From positions 186,001-250,000 of the forward strand of contig NZ_SOZD01000006.1 in assembly GCF_004519335.1 (NCBI RefSeq): a stretch of 64,000 bases of DNA, written 5' to 3'. The notes beneath the pieces are model-generated. The model did no database searches and was not told the origin of the DNA. It saw nothing but the letters and a program-made list of their open reading frames with translations. The position numbers were made by a program, and so were the translations under genes. Of the stretch, positions 18,524-28,944 are shown one piece after another; the first letter of the stretch is position 1; each line of letters begins with the position of its first letter. The DNA comes from Jiella endophytica (lineage in GTDB: Bacteria > Pseudomonadota > Alphaproteobacteria > Rhizobiales > Rhizobiaceae).

Positions 18524-18652
18524 CGATGGGTCTCCGCGGTCTGAAACTGTTTCGCAACATAGATGCAAGCATTCGGCATGCACCGTCTCTTGCTACACGT
18601 TCCAGATCACATCCTAAGTGATCATCATCACAGCCGCATGAGCGACTTATGT

Positions 18653-20524
18653 CTAGCGGCGCGCCGGAGCAATCGCGCTGCCCGCCCGCCCGTCCTGCCC
18701 CTGCAGAGTGTCGGATTGCGCCGTCGTCTCCGCGGTGGGCGGCTCCGGCCGGTCGGCATCGGGATACCAGTAGCGGGCGGCATCGGCGCCGCGGTCGATC
18801 AGCACGAAGTTGTCGGCAAACACCCGGTAGGGATGGCTCCACTCGCCATCCGGCCACTGCACCCGGATTTCCGCCCGCTCAGCGGTGCCGAGGCCGACAT
18901 GGACGAAGCCCGCCGTTCCCGAGGCATGGCCGCCGCCGACCTGGATCGTCCGGTTCAGCGTCTTGGCGCCGATCTTCACCGCCAGCCTGGCGCCGATGGC
19001 GTCGCGATTGCCGTCTTTCTGCGAAAGCTTCACCTCGACGAAATTGCCGAGCGGCCGTTCGCCGAAATCCGCCCTGCCGCCGAGATTGCGAAAGAGGCTG
19101 GCCTTCTGGCCGCGATTGACGACGAGGAGATCCATCGCGCCGTCGAGATTGAAATCGGCGATCAGCGCGCCGCGCCCCTTGGTGGGGAGCGCGATGCCGG
19201 CTTCCTCGCCGACCTCGGTGAAGCGACCGTCGAAGCCGCCCATCAGGAGATTGTCCGGGTCGTAGGCGGCGAAATCCGGCATCGCCTCGACATTGCCCTT
19301 GGCGATGAAGAGATCGAGCTGGGTATCGTTGTTGAAGTCGGCAAAGCCGGCATGCCAGCCGGTCGAGGGCTTTCCGGCATCGTGGACGTAAGGGCGATGG
19401 GCGGTCGCGCCGCGCTGATAGGCCTCGTCGCGATAGGTCGGGGAATCCTCGAATTCGCGGTCGAGGAACTGCAGCTTGGTGTCGCCCATCGAGGTCAGCG
19501 CGTAGTCGGGATAGCCGTCATTGTCGACGTCGCCCTCGGCGATCCCCATGCCCCAGATCGACAGGTGCTGCCAGCCGTCGGCCTTTCGATAGGGCCGCGG
19601 CGCCCGGCCGGGCTCGACGCGCCACAGCTGTTCCTCGCCGCCGCGATAATACTGCCGATCGTTGGTGATCCTCAAGGATGGCTCGCCCGAGTGGTCCCAG
19701 TCGGTGAACAGCATCGACAGGGCACAATAGCCGGGCGACAGGGCGAAGGGCTCGGAATAGTCGGGCGCTTGCGCACCGCCCGGCTTGCCGGTCGGAGCGC
19801 CCGCTCCCTGCATTGCCGCGGCGGGGTCTGCCCGCCCATCGCGCTCGTCCGATGACTTCGGCCGGATCAGCACGTTGTCGGCACAGGTGCCCCAGGGCGA
19901 GCCCGGCGCGGCGCGGTCCACATAGTTGCCGAAGGCAAGCGTCGGATAGCGGTTGCCCGGCTCGAAGATCGCCGAAAAGGCCGTCGTCCAGGCCCGGCCG
20001 CCGTCGAAGGCCCAGGAAAAATTCGCCTTTTCGAAGCGGCATTCGGCAAGACCCTTGAGCAGGATGTTGCCGCCGACGCGCAACAGCACGAGGTCCTGGC
20101 GGCCATCCTGGTCGATGTCGATCGGATAGGCGCCGGTGACATCTTCGAGGTCCTTCGGATCGAGATCCTGCGGCACCGTTTCGAAGGCGAGGCGTCCGCC
20201 GGCCTGCGAACGGTTGACGTAGACCGTGCCCTCGCCCTTGCCGCCGGCCAGAAACACATCCGGAAAGCGGTCGTCGTTGCAGTCGAAGGCCGCCCCGCCA
20301 CCGCCGACGAAAAACTCCCACGGCCCGCCGTAAGTGTGGTCGATGCCCGCCGCTGCGGCCTCTTCGTGGAGGACCGGAACGTCGCCGGCGAAGGGCTTTG
20401 CCGCAGGTTCGGCGGCGAAAGCGGGACGCGGGATCGCCGCGGCGGCGATCGCCAAGAATGCCCAGCTCGCGATGGAGTGTGCCTTGCCCCCCTGGCATTC
20501 GCGACCTCGGCGATTGGCCGTCAC
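18653..20524 (-). CDS. Exported FG-GAP/VCBS repeat protein, CRTAC1-like with UnbV domain
   Basis: 623 residues from a GTG at 20524 with GGAGGAG directly ahead. A signal peptide (ending PRPAFA, about residue 36) leads to FG-GAP beta-propeller repeats; Ca-binding motifs such as DCNDDRFPDV, DIDQDGRQDL, DVDNDGYPDY, DFNNDTQLDL and DFNLDGAMDL recur. The C-terminus (IQVGGGHASGTAGFVHVGLG and IRVQWPDGEW) is the ASPIC/UnbV domain. It is likely periplasmic or secreted; the substrate is unknown. The GTG lies within a dispersed repeat, so the start is uncertain by some codons. The next upstream gene on this strand is a di-haem oxidoreductase. Confidence 0.82.
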   Translation of the reverse strand: MTANRRGRECQGGKAHSIASWAFLAIAAAAIPRPAFAAEPAAKPFAGDVPVLHEEAAAAGIDHTYGGPWEFFVGGGGAAFDCNDDRFPDVFLAGGKGEGTVYVNRSQAGGRLAFETVPQDLDPKDLEDVTGAYPIDIDQDGRQDLVLLRVGGNILLKGLAECRFEKANFSWAFDGGRAWTTAFSAIFEPGNRYPTLAFGNYVDRAAPGSPWGTCADNVLIRPKSSDERDGRADPAAAMQGAGAPTGKPGGAQAPDYSEPFALSPGYCALSMLFTDWDHSGEPSLRITNDRQYYRGGEEQLWRVEPGRAPRPYRKADGWQHLSIWGMGIAEGDVDNDGYPDYALTSMGDTKLQFLDREFEDSPTYRDEAYQRGATAHRPYVHDAGKPSTGWHAGFADFNNDTQLDLFIAKGNVEAMPDFAAYDPDNLLMGGFDGRFTEVGEEAGIALPTKGRGALIADFNLDGAMDLLVVNRGQKASLFRNLGGRADFGERPLGNFVEVKLSQKDGNRDAIGARLAVKIGAKTLNRTIQVGGGHASGTAGFVHVGLGTAERAEIRVQWPDGEWSHPYRVFADNFVLIDRGADAARYWYPDADRPEPPTAETTAQSDTLQGQDGRAGSAIAPARR

Positions 20525-20535
20525 GCTCCTCCAGT

Positions 20536-20667
20536 CGTCATCCTCGGGCTTGTCCCGAGGATCTACCTTCGCTTGCGACTTGCGATCCTTTTCCCGTATC
20601 GCGCCATCTGCAGCGGTTCGGAGCGTCAATGGCAGTAGATCCTCGGGACAAGCTCGAGGATGACGGC
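20536..20667. repeat. Dispersed inverted-repeat element (GTCATCCTCGGG family)
   Basis: Left arm at 20536-20565 is itself palindromic (CCTCGGG-CTTGT-CCCGAGG then ATCTAC). Right arm at 20635-20665 is its reverse complement. The same ends appear in the copies at 28945 and 29477, so this is a multi-copy intergenic element. It reaches the start codon of the FG-GAP gene. Confidence 0.8.
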
Positions 20668-20780
20668 GCCTTGTCGCCTGCGCCCAAACTTCCACCGACG
20701 GTGATATCGTCGGAGAGACCGCCTCCATTCGGGTGGACAAAAACGGCGAACACCAGGTCCGACCGGCGCCCGTCGCGCCC

Positions 20781-20951
20781 CCCTCTGCCCTGCCGGGCAT
20801 CTCCCCCTCGAGGGGGGAGATCGACCCTGCGCCGACGCCTCGGCCCATCATCGACGACTGAAGAAAGCGCAAGCGATGAAGGAAGGGCGCTGAGACCCAA
20901 AGCTGCCGATCTCCCCCCTTGAGGGGGAGATGCCCGGCAGGGCAGAGGGGG
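20781..20951. repeat. Dispersed inverted-repeat element (CTCTGCCCTGCCGGGCATCT family)
   Basis: The left arm 20781-20820 reads CTCTGCCCTGCCGGGCATCT followed by a CCCTCGAGGGG palindrome. The right arm 20909-20951 is the reverse complement with small changes. Long inverted repeats of this kind are widespread between genes in Rhizobiales. Confidence 0.8.
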
Positions 20952-21002
20952 TCTGCCGCGCCCGCAGATCCAGGCGCGCACGAAATCTCAGGTCCATCCC
21001 CC

Positions 21003-22427
21003 TCACTCCCCCACCTTCAGCGTCTTCAGCCAGGCGATCAGCGCCGAGCGGTCGGCATCGGGCAGCGCGGCATAGGCGCGGCCGGCCTTCTCACCCTCGG
21101 CGCCATGGGCGCGGATCACCTCGTCCAGCGTGGTGATGTCGCCGCGATGGCCGTAGGGCGCGGTGTCGGCAAGGCCCCAGAGCTCGGCGGTCATGAAGAC
21201 GTCGCGCTCGACGAAGCGCTGCGCGAGCGTCTCGTTGCCGAGAAGCGGCGTACGGCTGTCGGCGATGCGGTGGCGCTTCAGGTCGCCGAACAGCGGCACC
21301 ATCACCTCGCCCTCGTCGTTGCGCGGCAGGCGCCTCGCCCATTCGAGGCTGGCAAGGTCGTAGCTTGCCGGGGCTTCGACGTCCCCTGCTCTCAGCGTCC
21401 CGGCCATGTCGACCGGGCCGGGATCTTCGAAGGAAAGGCTCTTCAAGGGCAGCGCCGGCCTGTGGCAGCTGTCGCAGCCGATCTCGGCAAAGACATCTCG
21501 GCCACGGGCTGCCGCCTCGGCCCAGCCCTCGTCCTCGGGCGCTTCGATCACCGGCGGCGGCAGGGTCGCCTGGAAGGCGACCAGCGCCGAGATCTCGCCG
21601 GCGCCGAGTTCGTCGCCATGGCCGTCGCCGTCGAAATCGACAGCCCCGGTCCAGCGGGCGCCCCAGCGCTCGTCGGCTTCCATGCCGTGATGCTGGTTCA
21701 TGGCGTTGACGGTGAACTGCCGGAGCGACGTCATCACCCCTTTCTGGCTGAATGGCCGCACGACGAGGTCGTCGTCGACACCGGCAAGCTCGGAAAGGTC
21801 GACCGAGCCGTCCGGAAAGGCGGTGATCCGGCCGAAATCGACGCCCTTCGAGGACAGGGCAAAGCGGACCGGCTCATGCCTGTCCCGCGCCTGGCGCAGC
21901 GCCTCGCGCCGGCCGGCCGCGAGATCGGCGCTCATCTCGCGGGCAAGCAGCTCGACCAGCCCGGCGCCGAAGAGATGGGTGGTGCCGCGCTCGTTGGAAA
22001 ACTGCGCGTCGAGCGTGTCGAAATTGGCGCTCTCGAAACCTTCCGAGACGAAGGCATTGGCAATGAAGCCGCCGGCACCGCCGGCCACCGGCTCGTTGTG
22101 GCAGGAGGAGCAGGCATTGGCGTCCGGCCCGGCGAGCCGCTGGAAGGCGAACTCGGCCGGGCGCCGCGGCGCGGTCGGCACGATCGCCTGGGTGGCGTTC
22201 GGCCGGCCCGCCCCGTCGAGCACGGTGAAGCGCGCCTCGAAAAGATCGCGGCCCTTCATTGCCAAGGCCTCCAGCCCCTCACCGGCGATCCTGCCGGAGA
22301 CCGGTTCGATGCGCTCCTTGATTGCCTTCTCGCTCCAGGCGGGTTCCTCGGCCCTCGCCCCGGTTCCCCACAAACCGGCCGTGGCGAACGCCGCCATCAG
22401 CAGTATGTCGCGCCTTGCCGTCATCAT
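21003..22427 (-). CDS. Di-haem oxidoreductase (DHOR/thiol-oxidoreductase-like), exported
   Basis: 474 residues. A signal peptide (about 1-26, ending GARA) is followed by two c-type haem sites, CSSCH near residue 104 and CDSCH near 307, the spacing and length of the di-haem oxidoreductase (DUF1111-like) family. Further landmarks are PYGHRGDITTLDEVI and the C-terminal ALPDADRSALIAWLKTL typical of cytochrome c helices. It acts in the periplasm. The ATG overlaps the ROK regulator stop, so the two are coupled. The FG-GAP gene follows on the same strand after 478 bases of repeats. Confidence 0.85.
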   Translation of the reverse strand: MMTARRDILLMAAFATAGLWGTGARAEEPAWSEKAIKERIEPVSGRIAGEGLEALAMKGRDLFEARFTVLDGAGRPNATQAIVPTAPRRPAEFAFQRLAGPDANACSSCHNEPVAGGAGGFIANAFVSEGFESANFDTLDAQFSNERGTTHLFGAGLVELLAREMSADLAAGRREALRQARDRHEPVRFALSSKGVDFGRITAFPDGSVDLSELAGVDDDLVVRPFSQKGVMTSLRQFTVNAMNQHHGMEADERWGARWTGAVDFDGDGHGDELGAGEISALVAFQATLPPPVIEAPEDEGWAEAAARGRDVFAEIGCDSCHRPALPLKSLSFEDPGPVDMAGTLRAGDVEAPASYDLASLEWARRLPRNDEGEVMVPLFGDLKRHRIADSRTPLLGNETLAQRFVERDVFMTAELWGLADTAPYGHRGDITTLDEVIRAHGAEGEKAGRAYAALPDADRSALIAWLKTLKVGE

Positions 22428-23671
22428 GCCGCCTCCGTCGCTTCCGCCGCCGATCGCGCAAATTCTCCGTCGAGCGCAGCCAGCGCATAGGCCGTGCCCG
22501 CATCGAAGACGAGGGCGTCGGTGTCTTCCTGGATGACCAGCGGCGCGTCGGCGCCGAGCCCGTCGACCGAGCTTTCGGTGATGCCCTTTCGGATCGCCGG
22601 CTCCAGAAGGTCGATCGCCCGCGCCCCCGAACCGGTCAGGACGATCGGCAGCGGATCGATCATGGTGAAGACCCGTCCGAGGCCGTAGCCGATGGCGTTG
22701 CCGGCCGCCTCGAAGGCCGCCCGCGCCGGCTCATCGCCCTGCCGCGCCGCCGCGGCGAGCTGAAGCATCGCGTCGTCCGGAATGCGGTGGGCCGGGATCT
22801 CGTCGCTGCCGGTGGCGCTGCGCCAGATGGCGTAGTCGCTGGCATAGGCCTCGACGCAGCCGCGATTGCCGCATCGGCAGAGCGCGCCATGGGGGATGTG
22901 GTTGATATGGCCGAACTCGACGGCCGAGGAATGCTTGCCCTGGAAGGTCGCACCGCTGATCCTGAGGCCCATGCCGACGCCGAAGCCGACGAACAGTGTG
23001 GCGAAGTCGAGGCCGATGAAATCCGGCCGCCAGCGAAACGCCTCGGGCATCAGCGAGCAGTCGTTGAGGACGCTGACATCGGCTGAGAGCCGCTCCGACA
23101 GCGGGCCGGCGATCTCGATGTTCCAGTGCTTGAGGGCCGGCGACCAGACGATGCCGGAAAGGTCGCTGTGGGTCTTGCCCTGCACCGCTACCACGACCTT
23201 GTCGAGCCTGCCGCCCGACGGATGTCCCCGGCCATCGGCAGATTGGCCGATCAGCTCCTCGGCAAGTTCCGCCAGCAGCGCGACGAGCCTCTCGCCGCTC
23301 CGCCCGGAGATGTCGACCTCGCGGCGGGCCTCGGCGAGCGGCGCGCCCGAATAGTCGCTGATCCGGCCGGTGATCTCGCCGACGGCGAGTTTCAGCGCCG
23401 CGACCCGCGCCGCGCCGCCGCGCAGCGCCAGGCTCTTGCCCGGCCGGCCGCGGCGGGTCGAGCGATCGTCCTCCTCTTCGACCTCCTGCAGCAGGCCGGA
23501 GCGCAGCAGCGTGCCGCAGATCGCCGAGGCGGCGGAAACCGACAGGCCAGTCGCCTCGCTGACCGCCTTGCGGGTCGTCACGCCGACACGTCTCAGATGA
23601 TCGAGCACCGCCAGCCGATTGTGCGCACGCACCATGTCGGCGTCGGTCTTCGCCAGACTGCTCAAAGCCAA
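22424..23671 (-). CDS. ROK-family transcriptional regulator (XylR/NagC-like)
   Basis: 415 residues. An N-terminal winged helix ([28 protein letters not shown]) precedes a ROK sugar-kinase fold with the zinc motif [14 protein letters not shown] near residue 271 and EFGHI just before it. Such regulators sense sugars and repress uptake operons. The gene is divergent from xylF with 176 bases between, so it probably controls the xylFHG-like operon. The stop overlaps the di-haem gene start, an unusual partner for a sugar repressor. Confidence 0.88.
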   Translation of the reverse strand: MALSSLAKTDADMVRAHNRLAVLDHLRRVGVTTRKAVSEATGLSVSAASAICGTLLRSGLLQEVEEEDDRSTRRGRPGKSLALRGGAARVAALKLAVGEITGRISDYSGAPLAEARREVDISGRSGERLVALLAELAEELIGQSADGRGHPSGGRLDKVVVAVQGKTHSDLSGIVWSPALKHWNIEIAGPLSERLSADVSVLNDCSLMPEAFRWRPDFIGLDFATLFVGFGVGMGLRISGATFQGKHSSAVEFGHINHIPHGALCRCGNRGCVEAYASDYAIWRSATGSDEIPAHRIPDDAMLQLAAAARQGDEPARAAFEAAGNAIGYGLGRVFTMIDPLPIVLTGSGARAIDLLEPAIRKGITESSVDGLGADAPLVIQEDTDALVFDAGTAYALAALDGEFARSAAEATEAA

Positions 23672-23728
23672 TCTCCTCCCCTCCGCCTGGCGCTCTTCTC
23701 GGCGTCTCGGCGGCTCTGATCGAACACG

Positions 23729-23785
23729 TTGACATGGATCGCAATTGCTGTCACCATTTTTTCCGAGGCTTGGAAAAAGTCTCGG
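23729..23785. promoter_or_regulatory. Candidate xylF promoter/operator
   Basis: In the ROK-xylF divergent gap, TTGACA at 23729 is a good -35 element, and an interrupted inverted repeat CCGAGGCT...AGTCTCGG occupies 23763-23785, a plausible operator for the neighbouring ROK repressor. The -10 box is not clear. Confidence 0.35.
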
Positions 23786-23847
23786 CCGGCGCCACGTCGC
23801 CGGGCTCCGTGACGCAAGGGCGCCAGGGGCGCCAGGGGAGGAAATTC

Positions 23848-24891
23848 ATGAAAACGTTGAAGTTCGCGCTTGCCGGCGCGATGTTCTCGATGGCTGCCAT
23901 GGGCAGCGGTGCGGCCGTTGCACAGGACATCACGGTCGGCGTGTCCTGGTCGAATTTCCAGGAAGAGCGCTGGAAGACCGACGAGGCCGCCATCAAGAAG
24001 GCGCTCGAGGCCGCCGGCGCCAAATACATTTCGGCCGACGCCCAGTCCTCGGCCGCCAAGCAGCTGACCGACGTCGAGTCGCTGATCACGCAAGGGGCCA
24101 CCGCCCTGATCATCCTCGCGCAGGATTCCGCCGCCATCGGCCCGGCCGTCCAGACGGCCGCCAACAACGGCATCCCGGTGGTCGGCTACGACCGTCTCAT
24201 CGAGGATCCGAACGCCTTCTACATCACCTTCGACAACAAGGAAGTCGGGCGCATGCAGGCCCGCGCGGTGCAGGAAGCCCAGCCCGAGGGCAACTATGCC
24301 TTCATCAAGGGCTCGTCGTCCGATCCCAATGCCGACTTCCTGTTCTCCGGCCAGATGGAAGTCCTCAAGGAGGCGATCGATTCCGGCAAGATCAAAAATG
24401 TCGGCGAGGCCTATACGGACGGCTGGCTTCCGGCCAACGCCCAGAAGAACATGGAACAGATCCTGACGGCCAACAACAACAAGGTCGATGCGGTGGTCGC
24501 CTCCAACGACGGCACCGCCGGCGGCGCCATCGCGGCGCTCGAGGCGCAGGGTCTGGCGGGTTCCGTACCGGTTTCCGGCCAGGATGCCGACCACGCGGCG
24601 CTCAACCGCATCGCCCTCGGCACCCAGACCGTCTCGGTGTGGAAGGACTCCCGCGAGCTCGGCAAGCGGGCGGCCGAGATCGCCCTGGAACTCGCCGGCG
24701 GCAAGACGATGAGCGAAGTCACCGGCGCCGAGGAATGGGACAGCCCGGCCGGCAAGAAGCTCGAGTCGATCTTCCTCAAGCCGGTTCCGATCACCAAGGA
24801 CAATCTCGACGTCGTCATCGACGCCGGCTGGATCTCCAAGGAAGAGGTCTGCCAGGGCGTCAAGCCCGGCTCGGTCGCCGTCTGCGGCTGA
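23848..24891 (+). CDS. xylF: D-xylose-type ABC transporter substrate-binding protein
   Basis: 347 residues with a signal peptide (about 1-25, AAVAQ) and a periplasmic type I sugar-binding fold. [58 protein letters not shown] and [13 protein letters not shown] are all close to XylF, which binds xylose. GGGGAGGAAATTC before the ATG is a strong ribosome-binding site. A terminator follows the stop, giving more binding protein than membrane components. Confidence 0.92.
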   Translation: MKTLKFALAGAMFSMAAMGSGAAVAQDITVGVSWSNFQEERWKTDEAAIKKALEAAGAKYISADAQSSAAKQLTDVESLITQGATALIILAQDSAAIGPAVQTAANNGIPVVGYDRLIEDPNAFYITFDNKEVGRMQARAVQEAQPEGNYAFIKGSSSDPNADFLFSGQMEVLKEAIDSGKIKNVGEAYTDGWLPANAQKNMEQILTANNNKVDAVVASNDGTAGGAIAALEAQGLAGSVPVSGQDADHAALNRIALGTQTVSVWKDSRELGKRAAEIALELAGGKTMSEVTGAEEWDSPAGKKLESIFLKPVPITKDNLDVVIDAGWISKEEVCQGVKPGSVAVCG

Positions 24892-24913
24892 AGCTGACAG
24901 TCCTCTGAAAACG

Positions 24914-24944
24914 ATGGCCGCGGCGCTTAGCTGCGGCCATTTTT
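24914..24944 (+). terminator. Intra-operon terminator/attenuator between xylF and xylH
   Basis: ATGGCCGC (24914-24921) pairs with GCGGCCAT (24933-24940), with two more inner GC pairs, followed by TTTT. It lies 22 bases after the xylF stop and in front of xylH, so it should lower permease expression relative to the binding protein. Confidence 0.8.
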
Positions 24945-25110
24945 CGACACGGTGCTCTCGACCGACGGGAGCAACTGGGCCATCCTGCCAAGAAAACGTG
25001 CAGAAGCGCCGGAACGAGCCGGATACACGGCTTCAACGAAAACAACACCGCGCGACAGCCAGCCCCCGGCCAGAGGGCCGTTCAGCTGCCGTTGCGCAAG
25101 GGAGGCGGCA

Positions 25111-26430
25111 TTGAGCGAGGCGACCTCGAACACGTCCGTTCCGGGCGCCAGTCCGACGATCAGGTCGGGCGGCGGCCTGAAGGGCTTCATGCGAGCGACC
25201 GAGATCGACACACGCATGCTCGGCATGATCGGCGCGCTGCTGGTCATCTGGGTCGGCTTTCACATCCTGTCCGGCGGCACCTTCCTGACGCCGCGCAATC
25301 TCTGGAACCTCTCGGTCCAGACCGCCTCCGTCGGCGTCATGGCGACGGGCATGGTGCTGGTCATCGTCACCCGCAACATCGACCTCTCCGTCGGCTCGAT
25401 CCTCGGCGTCACCGGCATGATCATGGCCGTCGCCCAGACCCAGTATCTGACGCCGATGCTCGGCTATGACTCCGGCCTCGTCTGGATCGCCACGCTGATC
25501 GTCGGCCTGCTCTGCGGCCTCGTCATCGGCGGCCTGCAGGGCTTCATCATCGCCTATCTCGGCGTTCCGGCCTTCATCGTCACCCTCGGCGGCCTCCTGG
25601 TCTGGCGCGGCGGCGCCTGGTGGGTCGCCTCCGGCCGGACGATCCCGCTCACCGACGACAACTTCAAGCTTCTCGGCGGCGGCTCGGACGGCTCGATCGG
25701 CGCCACTTGGAGCTGGATCCTCGCGGCCCTCGCAGTGGTCTTCATCGTCTTCGGCGCCTTTGCCGCCCGCCGCCAGCGCAAGCGCTTCGCCTTCGCCGTC
25801 AAGCCGATGTGGGCGGAAGCGGTGACCGTCGGCATTTCGGTGATCGCCGTCATCGTCGCGACGATGATCGTCAATTCCTACCTTCTGCCAGGCCCGCTTG
25901 CCCGGCGCTATGCCGACGCCAATGGCATCGCGGTTCCCGAAGGCGGCCTTCAGATCAGCTTCGGCTATGCCGTGCCGGTGCTCCTGTTCATCGGCGTCGG
26001 CATCGTCATGACCTTCATCGCCAGGCGCACGCGCTTCGGCCGCTACGTCTTTGCCATCGGCGGCAATCCGGAAGCCGCTGATCTCGCCGGCATCAACACC
26101 AAGCGGGTGACGCTGATGGTGTTCGCGCTGATGGGAATGCTCGCCGCCGTCGCCGCGGCGATCTCGACGGCGCGTCTCTCCTCGGCGACCAACGCGCAGG
26201 GAACGCTCGACGAGCTCTACACCATCGCCGCGGCGGTGATCGGCGGCACCTCGCTCGCCGGCGGCGCCGGCACGATCGCCGGCGCGATGCTCGGCGCCCT
26301 CGTCATGCAGAGCCTGCAGTCCGGCATGGTGCTTCTCGGCATGGACACCCCGCTGCAGAACATCGTCGTCGGCGCCGTCCTTGTCGTCGCCGTCTGGCTC
26401 GACACCATCTATCGCAGGAGGGCCGCATGA
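25111..26430 (+). CDS. xylH: Xylose-type ABC transporter permease
   Basis: 439 residues from a TTG at 25111 with GGAGG five bases ahead; an ATG at 25189 (MRATEID) is the other choice. It is a BPD_transp_2 family permease with about ten hydrophobic segments; [27 protein letters not shown] and [15 protein letters not shown] are family landmarks. The length and a long loop (around residues 195-290, with a second helix pair) match XylH rather than the shorter RbsC. It transports the sugar across the inner membrane with xylG. Confidence 0.88.
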   Translation: MSEATSNTSVPGASPTIRSGGGLKGFMRATEIDTRMLGMIGALLVIWVGFHILSGGTFLTPRNLWNLSVQTASVGVMATGMVLVIVTRNIDLSVGSILGVTGMIMAVAQTQYLTPMLGYDSGLVWIATLIVGLLCGLVIGGLQGFIIAYLGVPAFIVTLGGLLVWRGGAWWVASGRTIPLTDDNFKLLGGGSDGSIGATWSWILAALAVVFIVFGAFAARRQRKRFAFAVKPMWAEAVTVGISVIAVIVATMIVNSYLLPGPLARRYADANGIAVPEGGLQISFGYAVPVLLFIGVGIVMTFIARRTRFGRYVFAIGGNPEAADLAGINTKRVTLMVFALMGMLAAVAAAISTARLSSATNAQGTLDELYTIAAAVIGGTSLAGGAGTIAGAMLGALVMQSLQSGMVLLGMDTPLQNIVVGAVLVVAVWLDTIYRRRAA

Positions 26431-27266
26431 GCACCACGATGGAGGAAATCCGGGACCACGGCCCGGGCCATCACCACGACAGCGTCGATCGCACCGGCGC
26501 GCCGCTCGTCGCGATGGAGGACATCTCGATCGCCTTTGGCGGCATCCACGCCGTCGACCACGCCTCGATCGACCTTTATCCCGGCGAAGTCGTCGCGCTG
26601 CTCGGCCACAATGGCGCCGGCAAGTCGACGCTGATCAAGATCCTGTCCGGCGCCTACAAGCGCGATTCCGGCGAGATCTACGTGCGGGGCGAAAAGGCCT
26701 CGATCGGCAATCCCCGCGACGCCAAGGCCTACGGGATCGAGACGATCTACCAGACCCTGGCGCTGGCGGATAATGTCGACGCCGCCGCCAACCTCTTCCT
26801 CGGCCGCGAGATCATGACCGCCTGGGGCACCCTCGACGACGGCGCGATGGAGGCCGAGGCCCGCAAGGTCATGGGCCGGCTGAACCCGAACTTCCGCCGC
26901 TTCAAGGAGCCGGTGAAGGCGCTTTCCGGCGGCCAGCGCCAGTCGGTGGCGATCGCGAGAGCGATTCTCTTCAACGCCAAGATCCTGATCATGGACGAGC
27001 CGACGGCCGCCCTCGGGCCGCAGGAGACCGCCCAGGTCGCCGACCTGATCAAAGAGCTGAAGAAGGAAGACATCGGCATCTTCCTCATCAGCCACGACAT
27101 CCACGACGTCTTCGACCTGTCGGACCGGGTGGTGGTGATGAAGAACGGCCAGGTGGTCGGCTCGGCCAAGACCGAGGACGTCACCAAGGACGAGGTGCTC
27201 GGCATGATCATCCTCGGCAAGTGCCCTGCCGGCGCGACGCCGGGACCGGGTGCAATGAAGGAATAG
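26427..27266 (+). CDS. xylG: Xylose-type ABC transporter ATP-binding protein, single domain
   Basis: 279 residues with one ABC domain: Walker [10 protein letters not shown] near residue 70, signature LSGGQRQ, Walker [13 protein letters not shown] and H-loop LISHDIHD. E. coli XylG has two fused ABC domains and about 510 residues; this protein has only one and presumably works as a dimer, as seen for FrcA-type single-domain sugar ATPases. A His-rich stretch (GPGHHHDS) lies at the N-terminus. The ATG overlaps the xylH stop by four bases. Confidence 0.88.
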   Translation: MSTTMEEIRDHGPGHHHDSVDRTGAPLVAMEDISIAFGGIHAVDHASIDLYPGEVVALLGHNGAGKSTLIKILSGAYKRDSGEIYVRGEKASIGNPRDAKAYGIETIYQTLALADNVDAAANLFLGREIMTAWGTLDDGAMEAEARKVMGRLNPNFRRFKEPVKALSGGQRQSVAIARAILFNAKILIMDEPTAALGPQETAQVADLIKELKKEDIGIFLISHDIHDVFDLSDRVVVMKNGQVVGSAKTEDVTKDEVLGMIILGKCPAGATPGPGAMKE

Positions 27267-27297
27267 GCGGGGTTCCTGGTCGAAAGGCGCAACCCGC

Positions 27298-27463
27298 GCC
27301 CTCATCCTGAGGTGCGAGCCCGATCTGTGATCGGGCGAGCCTCGAAGGGCGAGAGCGCGGGGCAGACGGACCGCCATCTTACAATCGCGGACATCGAGGC
27401 CAGGCCCCCTCACCCTTCGAGGCTCCCCTCGCTTTGCTCGGCTCGCACCTTAGGATGAGGGGT
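27298..27463. repeat. Dispersed long inverted repeat (CCTCATCCTGAGGTGCGAG family)
   Basis: The left arm at about 27298-27350 begins CCTCATCCTGAGGTGCGAG and ends GCCTCGAAGGG. The right arm at about 27410-27463 is its reverse complement with differences in the loop parts. It fills the gap between xylG and gltX and could act as a two-sided terminator for these convergent genes. Confidence 0.75.
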
Positions 27464-27504
27464 CGTTGGCGTCTTATTCGTCCAATGACCCTGCCTGCCC
27501 GTCC

Positions 27505-28884
27505 TCAGCCGGCCTTGAGCCGCTCCACCAGCCGCTCGCGCCCGATCAGCGGCAGCAGCGGCCCGAGTTCCGGCCCGTGCTCCAGCCCGGTGATCGCCCG
27601 GCGCAGCGGCAGAAACAGCGCCTTGCCCTTGGCGCCGGTTTCAGCCTTGATCGCGCCGGTCCAGGCCTTGAAGGTCTCCGGCCCCGGCTCGCCCTCGGGC
27701 AAAAGCCGCAGCGCCGCCGCCCGGAACTCGCGCTCCGCCTCGTCCTCCGGCGCCGGCACCCTGATCTCGCCGAACACGATCTTTGCCCAGGCTTTCGCCT
27801 CCGGCACCTTGTCGCAATTGGCCCTGACCGCCTGCCAGAAGGCGTCGCCCTCGCGCTCGCTGACGCCCATCGCCGCCAGCCGGTCGCGCACCGCCTCGTA
27901 GGGCATCTGATGGACGATCTCGCGGTTCAGCCGGTCGAGCTCGGCCGGATCGAACTTCGAGGCCGAATGGGAGATCGCCGAAAAATCCAGCCGCGCGGCG
28001 AGCGCTTCCAGATCGGCCATCGGCTCGATCGCGCCGGACATGCCGACGAGGACGGCGAGCGAGGCGACAGCCATCGGCTCGTAGCCGTCCCCGCGCAACG
28101 TCTCCAGCGCCAGCGCACCGGAGCGCTTCGACAGCCCCTCGCCGCCCACCGTGGTCAGAAGATTGTGGTGGCCGAAGCGCGGCACCCTTGCGCCCAGTGC
28201 CTCGAAGATCGCCGCCTGCACCGCCGTGTTGGTGACGTGGTCGTCGCCGCGGATGACATGGGTGACGCCCATCTCGGCATCGTCGACCACTGAGGGCAGC
28301 GTGTAGAGATAGCTGCCGTCCGCGCGGATCAGCACCGGGTCCGACAGCGAGGCGAGATCGATCACCGTCTCGCCGCGGATGAGGTCATCAAAGGCAAGGT
28401 CGGTGCGCTGCGGCGAAAACGGCTCGGTCCGGAAATTCGGCAAGAGGAAGCGCCAGTGGGGCCGGCGACCCTCGGCCTCCAGCTCCGCCCGCTCTCCTTT
28501 CGAGAGCTTCAGCGCCTCGCGGCCATAGACCGGCGGCAGGCCGCGCGCGGCGAGCCGCTTCCTCTTGCGGTCGAGCTCGTCCGGCGTCTCGTAGCAGGGA
28601 TAAAGCAGCCCGGCGCTCTTCAGCTTCTCCGCCGCCGCGTCATAGAGCGCGATCCGCTCCGACTGCCGGGCGGTGCGATGCGGTCGAATGCCGATCCAGG
28701 CGAGGTCCCGCTCAATGAGATCGGCATATTCCCGGCGCGAGCGCTCGCGATCGGTGTCGTCGAAGCGCAGGACGAAGGTCCCGTTCTCCCTGGCGGCGAA
28801 CAGCCAGTTGAACAGTGCGGTGCGCAGATTGCCGATATGGAGCCGACCGGTCGGCGACGGCGCGAAGCGGAGGATGGCGGTCAT
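27505..28884 (-). CDS. gltX: Glutamate-tRNA ligase
   Basis: 459-residue class I aminoacyl-tRNA synthetase. The HIGH motif is [17 protein letters not shown] near residue 10 and the KMSKS motif is GLSKRSGAL near 245. The catalytic half (residues 1-320) is complete; the C-terminal helical anticodon region follows. Alphaproteobacteria often carry two GltX copies, one of which charges tRNA-Gln as the first step of Gln-tRNA formation; this window shows one and I cannot tell which. Flanked on both sides by dispersed repeats. Confidence 0.95.
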   Translation of the reverse strand: MTAILRFAPSPTGRLHIGNLRTALFNWLFAARENGTFVLRFDDTDRERSRREYADLIERDLAWIGIRPHRTARQSERIALYDAAAEKLKSAGLLYPCYETPDELDRKRKRLAARGLPPVYGREALKLSKGERAELEAEGRRPHWRFLLPNFRTEPFSPQRTDLAFDDLIRGETVIDLASLSDPVLIRADGSYLYTLPSVVDDAEMGVTHVIRGDDHVTNTAVQAAIFEALGARVPRFGHHNLLTTVGGEGLSKRSGALALETLRGDGYEPMAVASLAVLVGMSGAIEPMADLEALAARLDFSAISHSASKFDPAELDRLNREIVHQMPYEAVRDRLAAMGVSEREGDAFWQAVRANCDKVPEAKAWAKIVFGEIRVPAPEDEAEREFRAAALRLLPEGEPGPETFKAWTGAIKAETGAKGKALFLPLRRAITGLEHGPELGPLLPLIGRERLVERLKAG

Positions 28885-28944
28885 GCGAGCGGCCTACACG
28901 AAAGCGTGGCGGGCCGGAAGGCCGGGCCGCCCTCCCTCATACGC

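Larger units (their letters stand above)
20525..21002. other. Repeat-filled intergenic region
   Basis: About 478 bases without a gene, consisting largely of two dispersed inverted-repeat elements (20536-20667 and 20781-20951). Confidence 0.6.
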
